In this document: positions 45,348-54,519 of the stretch, piece after piece | Position numbering within the stretch: position 1 is the stretch's first letter | Layout: each line of letters begins with the position of its first letter | NCBI GenBank assembly: GCA_022843025.1 | Contig: JALHOL010000004.1 | Coordinates: forward strand, 1 to 64,000 | Source: Paracoccaceae bacterium | GTDB taxonomy: Bacteria > Pseudomonadota > Alphaproteobacteria > Rhodobacterales > Rhodobacteraceae | Direction: 5' to 3' | Length of the DNA: 64,000 nt | The notes under the pieces: generated by a model | Seen by the model: only the letters and a program-made list of their open reading frames with translations | Told to the model about the DNA's origin: nothing | Databases searched by the model: none | Position numbers and translations under genes: made by a program

Positions 45348-46376
45348 GTGACCGTAGGTCTGGCATGCGCGTCAATATCGATTCTCGGGCGGCTTGGGGG
45401 GCGTCTGGTGGGGCAGGGGTTCGGCACGACAGGGACAACGGCACGGATCAGCAGGCTGCTGGAGGCGGCCGTGCCGGGCAGTCTGCTGCGTGCGGGGCTG
45501 CCACCCCGCAAGGTGCGCACGGTGCGGATCGACACCCTGCCGCTGACCGACAGCGAACGGGCCGCGTTGTTGCAGGCGGGGCGCGGGCGGGCTGCTGTGG
45601 ACGTGTACCTGTCACCCGATCTGTTCCTGCGGCGGTCATTGGATCTTGCCACTGTCGCGCGGCGCGATCTGGCGGGGGCGGTGGCGATTCAGATGCGGCA
45701 GTCGATGCCGGGGCAGGCCGAGGGGTTGGTCTGGCGGCATGTTCCGGTGCCGGGCGGGGCCGAAGTCTTTGTGCTGAAACAGGCACGGTTGACCGAATTG
45801 CTGCGCGAGGCCGGAGCAACGCTGCGCCGGGTGATGATTGACGGTGTGGACGCGCCACCGCTGATCGACGCACGGGCGCAGACCGACGCGCCGGAACGGT
45901 TCTGGAACCGCACCGCGCCGCTGGCTGTGCTGGCGGTGCTGCTGGTGGTGATGGCAGCGCAGGGGTGGCGGCTGTACGAATTGAAAACCGCGCTGGCCGA
46001 GGAAACCGCCCGCGTTGCCACGCTGCGCGACACCGCCGCCGCCGCCCGGGCCGAGGCCGAGTCACAAAATGCCATCGGCACGGCGCGGATAGCCGACATG
46101 GGGCGGTTGGCCCACGAAAACCGCCGCCTGCCACTGCTGGCCGACCTGACCCGCGTTCTTGGGGATGAAATCTGGGTGTCGAACTTTGCGCTGGAGGGCG
46201 ACATCCTGCGCCTGTCCGGCTTTTCCGAGATCGACATGGCGCAGGTGGTCGCGGCGATACGCCCCCTTCCCTGGGTAGCGGGGGTGGAACTGGACGGCGC
46301 GGTCACGCTTGATGATGCCAGCGGCGCAAGACGGTTTCTGTTGAACGTCCAGCTGGCAAAAGGGGGCGGGGAATGA
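45348..46376 (+). CDS. gspL: Type II secretion inner-membrane protein GspL (PilN-like)
   Basis: About 342 residues. It has a cytoplasmic part with weak similarity to GspL (DTLPLTDSERAALL..., VDVYLSPDLFLRRSLDL), one transmembrane helix (APLAVLAVLLVVMAAQGWRL), a coiled coil and a ferredoxin-like periplasmic domain (LGDEIWVSNFALEGDILRLSGFS). It recruits GspE and GspM to the platform. The start is uncertain: GTG 45348 has no ribosome site but follows a TAATAAT element closely, and GTG 45408 is an alternative. It overlaps gspM by four bases. Confidence 0.8.
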   Translation: MTVGLACASISILGRLGGRLVGQGFGTTGTTARISRLLEAAVPGSLLRAGLPPRKVRTVRIDTLPLTDSERAALLQAGRGRAAVDVYLSPDLFLRRSLDLATVARRDLAGAVAIQMRQSMPGQAEGLVWRHVPVPGGAEVFVLKQARLTELLREAGATLRRVMIDGVDAPPLIDARAQTDAPERFWNRTAPLAVLAVLLVVMAAQGWRLYELKTALAEETARVATLRDTAAAARAEAESQNAIGTARIADMGRLAHENRRLPLLADLTRVLGDEIWVSNFALEGDILRLSGFSEIDMAQVVAAIRPLPWVAGVELDGAVTLDDASGARRFLLNVQLAKGGGE

Positions 46377-46894
46377 CCCGGAGCATGGGCGTTCTTTTCG
46401 CTCTGCTGGGCCTTGCCTTGATCGGGGCCGGGTTCTGGCTGATCACCGGCGCATTGCAGGCGCGGGTCGAGGAGACTGCCACGACCTTGGCCGAAACACG
46501 CGCCGAGGCGGCGGCGCTGACCGCCCGCATCGCGGAGTTTCAGGCTACCGATGCCGGGGCGGCCTTGCCGGCCGATCTGACCCTGCCCGAGCCCACAGTC
46601 GCCGAAGCCACCGTCGCCTTGCAGGAGCGGCTGGTCACGCTTGCCCGCGCGCAAGGCGTGGCGTTGACGACGCTGACCGCAGGGGCCACCCCGGAGGGGC
46701 TGAGCCTGCCCGCGGCGGCGCTGACGGTCGAAGGGGAAGGCGCGCTGACCGACGTGCTGGCGTTTCTGGACGCACTGGAACGGCAGCCCCCCCGGCTGGG
46801 CCTGTCACAGCTGATGCTGTCGTCGCGGGATGCGACGGGGCGGGTGTCGTTGCGGCTTACGGCATGGGGCGTGCTGGACGGGGGGGCAGGATGA
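46373..46894 (+). CDS. gspM: Type II secretion protein GspM-like
   Basis: A 173-residue bitopic protein with an N-terminal helix (MGVLFALLGLALIGAGFWLI), an Ala/Glu-rich coiled coil and a small periplasmic ferredoxin-like domain (LTDVLAFLDALERQPPRLGLSQLML). This matches GspM/PilO. It partners GspL in the inner-membrane platform. Both ends overlap neighbours by four bases. Confidence 0.82.
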   Translation: MTRSMGVLFALLGLALIGAGFWLITGALQARVEETATTLAETRAEAAALTARIAEFQATDAGAALPADLTLPEPTVAEATVALQERLVTLARAQGVALTTLTAGATPEGLSLPAAALTVEGEGALTDVLAFLDALERQPPRLGLSQLMLSSRDATGRVSLRLTAWGVLDGGAG

Positions 46895-47382
46895 TGCGTT
46901 GGTGGCCGCCCGTGCTGCATCTGGGGCTGATCGCGGGCGCATTGGCGCTGGCGCTGCTGCGTTTTGAGGCGCTGGACACCGCCGCCCTGCCCACCAACCC
47001 TGGCACCGAAGCGAACGCGGCCCGACCTGCCCAAGGGGCAGCGGGCGCGCCCGAGGCGGGTTGGGCAGAGGCGGCGGTGGATCTGGTAGCGCTGGCCGCG
47101 CGCCCCTTGTTCGTGGCGGGACGGCAGCCTTTTGCCACCGCCGCCGAGACCGAATCCCCCGCACCCGACGCGCCCCCCCCTGCCCCCGAATTCCGCATGG
47201 TGGGTTACCTGAACGATGGCAATCGCCCCCGTGCCATCCTGTCGCCCGATCCTGCCAGCCCGGATGTGATCTTGCGGGAAGGTGAAGAAATTCAGGGATT
47301 TACCGTGTTTCGTATCAGCAAGGACAGGATTGTTCTGCGAAATGCCGACAAAGAAATAACTATTAATATGTTCGGCCAGTAG
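46891..47382 (+). CDS. Type II secretion GspC-like (HR-domain) protein
   Basis: A 163-residue protein with one transmembrane helix (VLHLGLIAGALALALLRF), a Pro/Ala-rich periplasmic linker and a C-terminal homology-region domain (FRMVGYLNDGNRPRAILS, LREGEEIQGFTVFRISKDRIVL). That domain in GspC or PilP contacts the secretin. No PDZ domain is present, so it is a minimal form. ATG 46891 overlaps the gspM stop. Confidence 0.8.
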   Translation: MMRWWPPVLHLGLIAGALALALLRFEALDTAALPTNPGTEANAARPAQGAAGAPEAGWAEAAVDLVALAARPLFVAGRQPFATAAETESPAPDAPPPAPEFRMVGYLNDGNRPRAILSPDPASPDVILREGEEIQGFTVFRISKDRIVLRNADKEITINMFGQ

Positions 47383-47415
47383 CTAAGCCGGATCAGGGTG
47401 CGGGGTCATAAGGTC

Positions 47416-49428
47416 ATGCGTAAACGGGGAGTTGTCATCGCATTTTGCGCCGGAATGGCGCTCCTTCTCGGCGCTTGCGTCGAGCAGAGCCGTGGGCGCA
47501 GTGCCGGTGCTTTTGGTCCGGATGGCGCACGCAGCAGCGGGACATCGGGCAGCACCGGGGCACGGTTCGGCCTTGCCGCGGATGGGGACCGGGTTGCGAT
47601 GCAGCGCGGGTCGGATGTGGTGTTTGACAGCGATGCCCTGTCTGACAGCGCCACGCGGGCCGAAATTCGCTCTGCCGGTGGCGGCAATGTGGAAATCAGC
47701 CTGGTGAATGCCTCGATCGAGGCGGCGGCAAAGGCGGTGTTGGCCGATACGCTGGGGCTGGATTACGTGGTGGCGGATGGGGTGCAGGGGCGGATCACGA
47801 TCCAGACCACCAGCCCGGTACCGCGCGAAGTGCTTTTGGACCTGTTCGATGCGGCGCTGAGTGCCAATGCCGCAAGGATGCAGAAGTCGGGCGACACGGT
47901 GCAGATCGTGGCGGGGGTTTCGGGATCATCCAGTTTCCGGCTGGCCGGTCAAAGCGGGCGGGGTGGATCGTCGATCATCGTGGCGCCGCTGCAATATGTC
48001 TCGGCTGCGGAAATGTTGAACCTGCTGAAGCCGCAGATTGATCAGGGATTGAACGTGGTGCCGGATTCGCGGCGCAATATCCTGCTGTTGTCCGGCCCGG
48101 CGGATGTGACGGAAAGCGCACTGGATGCGCTGAATATTTTCGATGTCGATGTGCTGTCAGGCAAGTCTGTCGCCCTTGTGCGGCTGACATCGGGTGAGCC
48201 GGAGGCGGTGGTGGAACAGGCGCAGGCGCTGTTTGAAACCGAAGAAGGCGGCGCGTTGCGGGGCGTGGTGGAGTTTGTGCCGAACGAGCGGCTGGGATCG
48301 GTTCTGGTGATATCCTCGCGCGCGGCCTATCTGGACCGAGCGGTGCGGTGGATACGCGAACTGGATCGGCCGGGCCCCGGATCGGGGCAGTATCTGGCGA
48401 CCTATAACCTGCAAAACCGCAGCGCGGTGGAGGTGGCCCCCATCCTTGCCAACCTGTTGGGGGCGGGCGATGTCGTGGATGGCGAGGGTGAGGCCGCACT
48501 GGGCGACACGACCGGCACGCGGGTGGCCGCAGATGACAGCCGCAATGCGCTTGTGGTGCGCGCGCCCCGCGCGCAACATGCGGAAATCGAAGGCCTTTTG
48601 CGCGAGTTGGACAGCCCCGCAAGGCAGGTGCTGCTGGAGGCGACGATTGCCGAGGTCACGCTGAACGACCGTCTGGATATCGGGACGCGGTGGTTCTTTG
48701 AGAATGGCAATTTCGATTTCCGCTTTTCGGATCAGGCGGGGGCAGTGGCGGGCAACGACACCGGCTTTACCGCCGTCTTTGGCACGGGCAGCGCGGATGT
48801 GGCGCTTTCGGCGCTTGCGGCGGTGACGGATGTGAAGATCATTTCCGCGCCCACGCTGATGGTGATCGACAACAAGGAAGGTATCCTGCAGATCGGCGAT
48901 CAGGTGCCCATCGTGACGTCGCAATCGCAGGACCAGACGGCCAATGCACCGATCCTGACGCAGGTGGAATATCGCGACACGGGCATCATCCTGCGGGTGC
49001 GCCCGCGCATCGGGGCCGGGGGCCGGGTGACGCTTGAGATCAGCCAGGAAGTGAGCGACGTGGCCGAGACGGAAACGTCGGGCATCGATTCCCCCACGAT
49101 CCGGCAGCGCAAGGTGCAAACCTCGGTCGCGCTGATCGACGGGCAGACGCTGGCGCTGGGCGGGTTGGTGCAGGAATCCGATAGGATGACGCGATCCGAG
49201 GTGCCAGGGCTGGGCCGGGTGCCGGTTGTCGGCAACCTGTTCCGCAGCAAGGACAGCCGTCGGGGGCGGACCGAACTGCTGATCCTGATCCGGCCGCGGG
49301 TGATCTTGTCAGAGGGCGATGCAAATTCCGCCACGGCCTATTGGCGCACGAAACTGTCGGGGGCGAATTCCACTCTGGAAAGCGGGCTTGGCCGCCCGCG
49401 CCATTCCGTCAGCGACGTGATCGAGTAG
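47416..49428 (+). CDS. gspD: Type II secretion secretin GspD
   Basis: A 670-residue outer-membrane secretin with a lipoprotein-type signal (lipobox LLLGAC). An N0 domain (VEISLVNASIEAAAKAVLAD) and two to three KH-like N domains follow. The secretin core runs from LLEATIAEVTLND to the C-terminal signature GLGRVPVVGNLFRS and TELLILIRPRVI. It forms the export channel. As a lipoprotein it may reach the outer membrane without a separate pilotin. I prefer ATG 47416, where the signal peptide begins, over GTG 47398. Confidence 0.94.
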   Translation: MRKRGVVIAFCAGMALLLGACVEQSRGRSAGAFGPDGARSSGTSGSTGARFGLAADGDRVAMQRGSDVVFDSDALSDSATRAEIRSAGGGNVEISLVNASIEAAAKAVLADTLGLDYVVADGVQGRITIQTTSPVPREVLLDLFDAALSANAARMQKSGDTVQIVAGVSGSSSFRLAGQSGRGGSSIIVAPLQYVSAAEMLNLLKPQIDQGLNVVPDSRRNILLLSGPADVTESALDALNIFDVDVLSGKSVALVRLTSGEPEAVVEQAQALFETEEGGALRGVVEFVPNERLGSVLVISSRAAYLDRAVRWIRELDRPGPGSGQYLATYNLQNRSAVEVAPILANLLGAGDVVDGEGEAALGDTTGTRVAADDSRNALVVRAPRAQHAEIEGLLRELDSPARQVLLEATIAEVTLNDRLDIGTRWFFENGNFDFRFSDQAGAVAGNDTGFTAVFGTGSADVALSALAAVTDVKIISAPTLMVIDNKEGILQIGDQVPIVTSQSQDQTANAPILTQVEYRDTGIILRVRPRIGAGGRVTLEISQEVSDVAETETSGIDSPTIRQRKVQTSVALIDGQTLALGGLVQESDRMTRSEVPGLGRVPVVGNLFRSKDSRRGRTELLILIRPRVILSEGDANSATAYWRTKLSGANSTLESGLGRPRHSVSDVIE

Positions 49429-49451
49429 CGCGCACGGCGGGGGGCGGGGCC

Positions 49452-50660
49452 ATGCCCACCTATGCATACAGAGCCTATGGCGCGCGCGGAACGGTGGAAA
49501 CCGGGACGCTGGACAGCCCGTCGGAATCGGCGGCAGTGGAAACGCTGCGGGCGCTGGGGTTGACCGTTGTTGAACTGACCGAGGGCGCGGTGTCGGCCTC
49601 GCTGCCGTGGTGGAAGCGCGACATCAGCCTTTCTGGCGGGGCGCTGGCACTGGCAGAACAGGCGGCGCTGGCGGAACAGATGGCCACGATGCTGCGTGTG
49701 CGGCTGCCCGCGATGGAAATGCTGCGCATTCTGGCGCAGGGAGCGGAACGCGCGGATACGCGCGTTCGGCTGGAACGCACGGCGCGGCTGGTGGCGGAAG
49801 GCGTGCCGCTGGCACAGGCGTTTGAACAGGCAGGGCCGAGGGTGGCACCGGTGTTCCTGTCGCTGCTGCGGGCGGGCGGGCAATCGGATGCGATGCCAGA
49901 GCAGTTGACCGATCTGGCGCGTTTGCTGCGGTTGCAGGATCAGTTGCGCGGGCAAGTCACGACGGCGTTGCTCTACCCGGCGATCCTGATCGTGGCGGCG
50001 GTGGCGGTGTTGTTGATCGTGGCACTGACACTGGCCCCCGCGCTGGCCCCGCTGTTTCAGGGCGACGGGCGGGAGATGCCCGCGTCGCTGGCGTTATTCA
50101 GCGCGTTGGGCGATCTGATCCGGGGGTGGTGGCCGGTTTTGCTGTTGGGTCTGTGTGCGGTGGTGGCTGTGGTCATCTGGGGGTTGCGGGCGGGCTGGGG
50201 GCGGGTGGTCTTCCGGCTGCCGCTGTTCGGGCCTTTGATGCGGGATGCGGCGTTGCTGGCCTTGGTGCGGTCGCTGGCGCTGATGTTGAAAGCCCGGCGG
50301 CCACTGGCCGAGGCGTTGCGCGGAATGGCCGATGCCGATCCGGGTGGCCCTTTCGCGCCGGACCTGCGCGCTGCGACAGCGGCGCTGGAGCGGGGTGAGC
50401 GGGCGCATGTGGCGCTGGCAAAGGGCGGGCGCTTGCCACCGATGGTGCGGGAACTGTTCCGCGTGGGCGAAGAAGCAAACGCGCTGGTGCCTGTTCTGGA
50501 GGCATTGTCCCAGACCGTACAGGGGCAGTTGGACCAGAGCACGCAGCGCCTGCTGCGCCTGCTGACGCCGATCCTGACGCTGGTCATCGGGGGCGTCGTG
50601 GGGGGGCTGGTCTATTCCATCATGGGGGCGGTGCTGTCGATCAATGATCTGGCCTTCTGA
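49452..50660 (+). CDS. gspF: Type II secretion inner-membrane protein GspF
   Basis: A 402-residue platform protein with two GspF domains (LAEQMATMLRVRLPAMEML and LARSLALML-like LVRSLALMLKARRPL) and three transmembrane helices. The N terminus MPTYAYRAYGARGTVETGTL is the family signature. It connects the ATPase to pseudopilus assembly. It starts 23 bases after gspD and overlaps the gspI-like gene by 17 bases. Confidence 0.93.
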   Translation: MPTYAYRAYGARGTVETGTLDSPSESAAVETLRALGLTVVELTEGAVSASLPWWKRDISLSGGALALAEQAALAEQMATMLRVRLPAMEMLRILAQGAERADTRVRLERTARLVAEGVPLAQAFEQAGPRVAPVFLSLLRAGGQSDAMPEQLTDLARLLRLQDQLRGQVTTALLYPAILIVAAVAVLLIVALTLAPALAPLFQGDGREMPASLALFSALGDLIRGWWPVLLLGLCAVVAVVIWGLRAGWGRVVFRLPLFGPLMRDAALLALVRSLALMLKARRPLAEALRGMADADPGGPFAPDLRAATAALERGERAHVALAKGGRLPPMVRELFRVGEEANALVPVLEALSQTVQGQLDQSTQRLLRLLTPILTLVIGGVVGGLVYSIMGAVLSINDLAF

Positions 50661-51012
50661 CACGCGCAACAGGCGGCGGGGGTTTTCCCTGCTGGAGGCG
50701 ATGCTGGCGATGGCCGTTCTTGCGCTTGTGCTTGGCACGGCTTTGGGCGGTGTCGGCTGGACCGTTGGGCAGATCGGGCAGCGGTCGGATGCGGCATGGG
50801 GCACGGAACTGGCCCGGTCAGTGCTGGATGAATACAGCGTTACCCGCGATGCCGCCTTGGCCGAAGGCCGCGCTGCGCCGGATTGGCGGTGGGAGTTGAC
50901 GGTGTCATCGGGCGGCGAGCGATTGCAGGAGGCAACGGTGCGGGTCTGGCGCGCGGATGACCGCGAGCGCGCGGTGGTTCTGCGGGCGCTGCTGCCAGAG
51001 GACGCGCCGTGA
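50644..51012 (+). CDS. gspI: Minor pseudopilin GspI-like
   Basis: A 122-residue protein with a type IV prepilin leader: cleavage after Gly in RRRG-FSLLEAMLAM, with Glu at +5, then a hydrophobic helix. GFSLLEAMLAMAVL is typical of GspI. It is part of the pseudopilus tip complex with GspJ and GspK. It overlaps gspF upstream and the GspJ-like gene downstream (GTGA). Confidence 0.8.
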   Translation: MIWPSDTRNRRRGFSLLEAMLAMAVLALVLGTALGGVGWTVGQIGQRSDAAWGTELARSVLDEYSVTRDAALAEGRAAPDWRWELTVSSGGERLQEATVRVWRADDRERAVVLRALLPEDAP

Positions 51013-51587
51013 CGCGGCGCAACCCGAAGGCCGGGGTGACGCTGCTGGAACTGCTGATTGCGCTGTGGGTGATGGCGGCGGCCGCGATGATCCTGGCGTC
51101 ATCCCTGGGGCTGATGGGGCGGGCGCTGGCGCGGGTCGGGGGGGAGGCCGCGGATGTGGAGCGCATTTCCGCCCGCGTTACCCTGCGGCGCTGGCTGGAA
51201 GAGATGCCAACGGGGGCGCGGTTGGTTGGGGATGCAAGCAGCGTGACATTTGTCACGCTGATCGACACGCCCCCGCTGACGGCGGCGGAACTGGTGGCGG
51301 TGCGGCTGTCCGGGGCGGGTGGCGCAGTGCGGGCAGAGGCCGGGGCGATAGAGGTTGAACTGGCCCCGCAAGGACAGGTGACGGGTATCCGCTATTTCGG
51401 TGCGCCCGGACCTGCGGACCGCCCAGAATGGCGGGAGATCTGGCCAGAAACGGCCACCGCCCTGCCCGATCTGATCCGGCTGGATTATGTGGATGGGGAC
51501 CGGGTGATGCCGCCTTTGACGGTGCGCCCCGCGCGAAAGGCGCGTCAGAGCGAGATGTCGCTGTCTTCGCCCGTACCGCCGGGTTGA
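51009..51587 (+). CDS. gspJ: Minor pseudopilin GspJ-like
   Basis: A 192-residue prepilin-like protein with the leader KAG-VTLLELLIALWVM and a larger C-terminal domain, as in GspJ. Its GTG start overlaps the gspI stop. The last 43 bases overlap the convergent gspG gene, so the final residues are constrained by two reading frames. Confidence 0.78.
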   Translation: MTRRNPKAGVTLLELLIALWVMAAAAMILASSLGLMGRALARVGGEAADVERISARVTLRRWLEEMPTGARLVGDASSVTFVTLIDTPPLTAAELVAVRLSGAGGAVRAEAGAIEVELAPQGQVTGIRYFGAPGPADRPEWREIWPETATALPDLIRLDYVDGDRVMPPLTVRPARKARQSEMSLSSPVPPG

Positions 51588-51973
51588 CCGTCGCGGCCAA
51601 GCGTTGTCAATCCGAACGGCCCCGCCTCGCCCGGCGCGACATAGGTGAAGGGGCGACCCCAAGGATCGGTCATATCGGCATCACCATCAAGGTAGGGGCC
51701 TTTCCATCCGCCCACATCCGCAGGCGCAGTGATCAGGGCAGACAGGCCTTCGCCCGTGGTCGGATAGCGGCCGGTGTCGATGTAGAAAAGTTGCACGGCA
51801 CCCTTGAGATTGGCCATCGCCACCTCAGCCGCCTGCGATTTTGCGCGACCGAAGCTTTCCATCAGGCGGGGGGCGCCGAAACCCACGATCAGGGCAATCA
51901 CGGCAAGGACGATCATCACCTCAAGCAGGGTGACGCCAGACTTTGCATGGCGACGATGGGTTGGGCGGGTCAT
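51545..51973 (-). CDS. gspG: Major pseudopilin GspG
   Basis: A 142-residue protein with the prepilin leader KSG-VTLLEVMIVLAVIAL and the GspG signature in its C-terminal half: LFYIDTGRYPTTGEGLSAL, WKGPYL and DPWGRPFTYVAPG. It is the pseudopilus shaft subunit. It is encoded opposite to gspI, gspJ and gspK and overlaps the prepilin peptidase stop by four bases in order peptidase-gspG. Confidence 0.92.
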   Translation of the reverse strand: MTRPTHRRHAKSGVTLLEVMIVLAVIALIVGFGAPRLMESFGRAKSQAAEVAMANLKGAVQLFYIDTGRYPTTGEGLSALITAPADVGGWKGPYLDGDADMTDPWGRPFTYVAPGEAGPFGLTTLGRDGQPGGTGEDSDISL

Positions 51974-52536
51974 GGCGCGGCGGGTCCGGGCAGAGGAAAG
52001 TTCACGAAGATGAATATTGCATAAGCGAGGAAGGGGCCAAAAGCGAGGCTCCTCTGCGCTGTGTTGTGTTCGGCCCTGCCCCGCCGCCGCGCCAGCAGTG
52101 CTGCGACGATGCCCCCGGTCGCAGCCACGAAGATCATCGCCCAGACTTGCCCTGCGCCGAGGCAGAGCGAGCCTGCCCCGATCAGCTTGGCATCGCCGAT
52201 CCCCAAAGCCTCATCCCCGCGCCGGAGGAAGTACCAGCCACCCGCCCACCACAGCACAGCGGTCAAGAAGGCAGCAGTGGCGAGGGTGACCATAAGGGGC
52301 ATGGTCAGGCCGTGCAGATGCCACTGGAAAACCGCGCCCGACAGGGCGATGATCGCGGTGGCGGGGTCCGGGATTTCCTGTCGCATCAGGTCGATATGGC
52401 TGATCCATATCAGGGGCAGCGCGATGACGGCCGCAAGGAGCAATCGGTCCGTCGGCTGCGTCAGACAGGCCAATGCGAAGGTCGCCGCATAGGCGGCGGC
52501 AAGGGCGGGCAGGAACCGGGGGCGAAGGGGCGTCAT
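51970..52536 (-). CDS. Prepilin peptidase (A24 family, GspO-like, short form)
   Basis: A 188-residue polytopic membrane protease. The catalytic aspartates appear in SHIDLMRQEIPD and GIGDAKLIG (GxGD motif). The N-terminal methyltransferase domain of classical GspO/PilD is missing, as in TadV/CpaA-sized enzymes. It probably cleaves the leaders of the four pseudopilins encoded around it. ATG 52536 shares the palindrome CATG with the divergent gspK start, and a start nine bases upstream is also possible. Confidence 0.88.
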   Translation of the reverse strand: MTPLRPRFLPALAAAYAATFALACLTQPTDRLLLAAVIALPLIWISHIDLMRQEIPDPATAIIALSGAVFQWHLHGLTMPLMVTLATAAFLTAVLWWAGGWYFLRRGDEALGIGDAKLIGAGSLCLGAGQVWAMIFVAATGGIVAALLARRRGRAEHNTAQRSLAFGPFLAYAIFIFVNFPLPGPAAP

Positions 52537-53167
52537 GGCGCGCAATCATCGGATGGGGCGGAACAGACGGCAAGGGGTGGTGCTGCTGGTCGTGCTGGCC
52601 GGGGTCGTGCTGATTGCGGCCTTGGCCGGAACCCTGCGCGCCCGTGCCGGGGCGACCAGTGCCGTGCTGGCACGGCTGGCCGACACCCATCGCGTGGCTT
52701 TGGCGGAAAGCGCGGTGATCGCGCAGGTGCGGGCGACATGGGGGCAGCCCATGGCTGCGATCCGTCGGGCCGACGGGACACCCGTGGTGATGACGCGCGA
52801 CGGGATGCGATGGGAGGTGCGGGTGAGCGATGTGGAAGGGTTGGTCGATCTTTACGCCGCGCCTTTGCCAGTGCTGGGCCTGTTGCCGGGCGTATCAGCG
52901 GCAGAGCTGGGCAGCGCCCGCAACCGGATGATCGCAGGGCTGGCCCCTGGTGACAGGCATCTGTCGGTGGAGCAGACGATGGCGGCGATGGGGCTGGATG
53001 CCGGAATGCGGGCGCGGCTGATGCCTTTGGTGACGCAGCGGGCACGAACCGGAGAGATCAACCCGGCGCTGGCCCCGCCCGAACTGCGGGGGAAGGCGCT
53101 GATGCTGGCCGAGCAGGATATCGCGGGCGGCGATCTGGCGCAGATCAGCGCCCGGCAGGTGGATTAG
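52535..53167 (+). CDS. gspK: Minor pseudopilin GspK-like, short
   Basis: A 210-residue protein with a GspK-type leader (RRQG-VVLLVVLAGVVLIAAL, lacking the +5 Glu as GspK does) and a GspK-like core (VSDVEGLVDLYAA, GVSAAELGSARNRMIAG, ISARQVD-type end). It is about 100 residues shorter than canonical GspK (about 330). It would cap the pseudopilus tip. Starts at 52535 or 52553 are both plausible. Confidence 0.75.
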   Translation: MARNHRMGRNRRQGVVLLVVLAGVVLIAALAGTLRARAGATSAVLARLADTHRVALAESAVIAQVRATWGQPMAAIRRADGTPVVMTRDGMRWEVRVSDVEGLVDLYAAPLPVLGLLPGVSAAELGSARNRMIAGLAPGDRHLSVEQTMAAMGLDAGMRARLMPLVTQRARTGEINPALAPPELRGKALMLAEQDIAGGDLAQISARQVD

Positions 53168-54456
53168 CCGCGCCACGCCGCGCCGTCCGGCCAGAGATGG
53201 GCGGTGATGGAGGCGGGTTTCATGGTGATGGAGTAGCCCGGCTCTTCGGGCGGCATATAGTGGCCTGCCTTCATGTGAACGGGTGTTAGGAAATGGTCGT
53301 GCAGGTGATCGACATATTCCAGCACACGGTCGGTCAGGCTGGCCGAGACGCAGACATAATCGAAGATCGACAGGTGCTGGACATATTCGCACAGGCCCAC
53401 CCCGCCCGCATGGGGGCAGACGGGGACGCCGAAATGATCGGCCAAAAGGAAGACGCCAACGATTTCGTTCACGCCGCCAAGGCGGGCTGAATCGAGTTGC
53501 AGAACCTGCAAAGCGTCGGCCTGAAGGAACTGTTTGAACATCACCGCGTTCTGGCAATGCTCGCCCGTGGCCACCTTGATCGGGGCCACGCCCCGCGCGA
53601 TGGCGGCGTGGCCGAGAATGTCATCAGGGCTGGTGGGTTCTTCGATGAACCAAGGATCAAACGCCGCCAACGGACGCATGTGGTCGATCGCCTGCGCCAC
53701 GCCCCAGACCTGATTGGCATCCATCATCAGGTGGCGGTTGGGGCCGATCTCTTCGCGGATGATCCGGGCGCGGCGGATGTCATCGTCCAGATTGCCGCCG
53801 ACCTTCATCTTGAAATGGTTCCAGCCCTGCGCGATGGCCGCGCGGCAAAGGCTGCGCATCTTGTCATCGGAATAGCCCAGCCATCCGGCCGAGGTGGTAT
53901 AGGCCGGATAGCCATTCGCCCGCATTTCGGCGATGCGGGTGGCGCGGGTGGGGTGGTTTTCCTCTAGCCGTTCGCGGGCGCGGCCGGGGTCCAGCGCATC
54001 GGACAGATAGCGCCAGTCGACAAGGGCCACGGTTTCCGCCGGGGTCATGTCACACAGGATGCGCCAGACCGGTTTGCCGGCGCGTTTGCCCCACAGATCC
54101 CACAGCGCGTTGACCAGCGCGGCGGTGGCAAGGTGGATCACGCCCTTGTCGGGGCCAGTCCAGCGCAACTGGCTGTCGCCCGTGATGCGCCGCCATGTGG
54201 CGCCCATGTCGGCCAGCAGATCCTCGACCGGGATATCCTTGATCAGCGGGGCAAGAGCGGTGATCGCGGCGACGCAAAGCTCATTCCCGCGCCCGATGGT
54301 GAAGGTCAGGCCATGGCCTTCGGTGCCGTCATCGGTTTCGATGATACAATAGGCGGCCGAGTAATCGGGGGCGAGGTTCATCGCATCCGACCCATCCAGC
54401 GAGCGGGAGGTGGGAAAGCGGATATCCAGCGCGCGAATGGCGGTGATACGGGTCAT
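53164..54456 (-). CDS. L-fuconate dehydratase-like enolase-superfamily enzyme
   Basis: A 430-residue mandelate racemase/enolase-family dehydratase. Catalytic landmarks are KMKVG (general base Lys), metal ligands in LMMDANQ, WFIEEPTSPDD and VATGEHCQN, and the late His in CPHAGGVGLCEYVQHL, which matches fuconate dehydratases. It would convert L-fuconate to 2-keto-3-deoxy-L-fuconate in a non-phosphorylated sugar pathway, though no other fucose gene is nearby. ATG 54456 has AGGAGG seven bases upstream. It converges on gspK with a four-base overlap. Confidence 0.85.
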   Translation of the reverse strand: MTRITAIRALDIRFPTSRSLDGSDAMNLAPDYSAAYCIIETDDGTEGHGLTFTIGRGNELCVAAITALAPLIKDIPVEDLLADMGATWRRITGDSQLRWTGPDKGVIHLATAALVNALWDLWGKRAGKPVWRILCDMTPAETVALVDWRYLSDALDPGRARERLEENHPTRATRIAEMRANGYPAYTTSAGWLGYSDDKMRSLCRAAIAQGWNHFKMKVGGNLDDDIRRARIIREEIGPNRHLMMDANQVWGVAQAIDHMRPLAAFDPWFIEEPTSPDDILGHAAIARGVAPIKVATGEHCQNAVMFKQFLQADALQVLQLDSARLGGVNEIVGVFLLADHFGVPVCPHAGGVGLCEYVQHLSIFDYVCVSASLTDRVLEYVDHLHDHFLTPVHMKAGHYMPPEEPGYSITMKPASITAHLWPDGAAWRG

Positions 54457-54519
54457 GGCGGTTCCTCCTGCCCGAACCATAGGCCGGGCAAGAGGGGGTT
54501 GGGAAGGGTCAGCCCCCCG

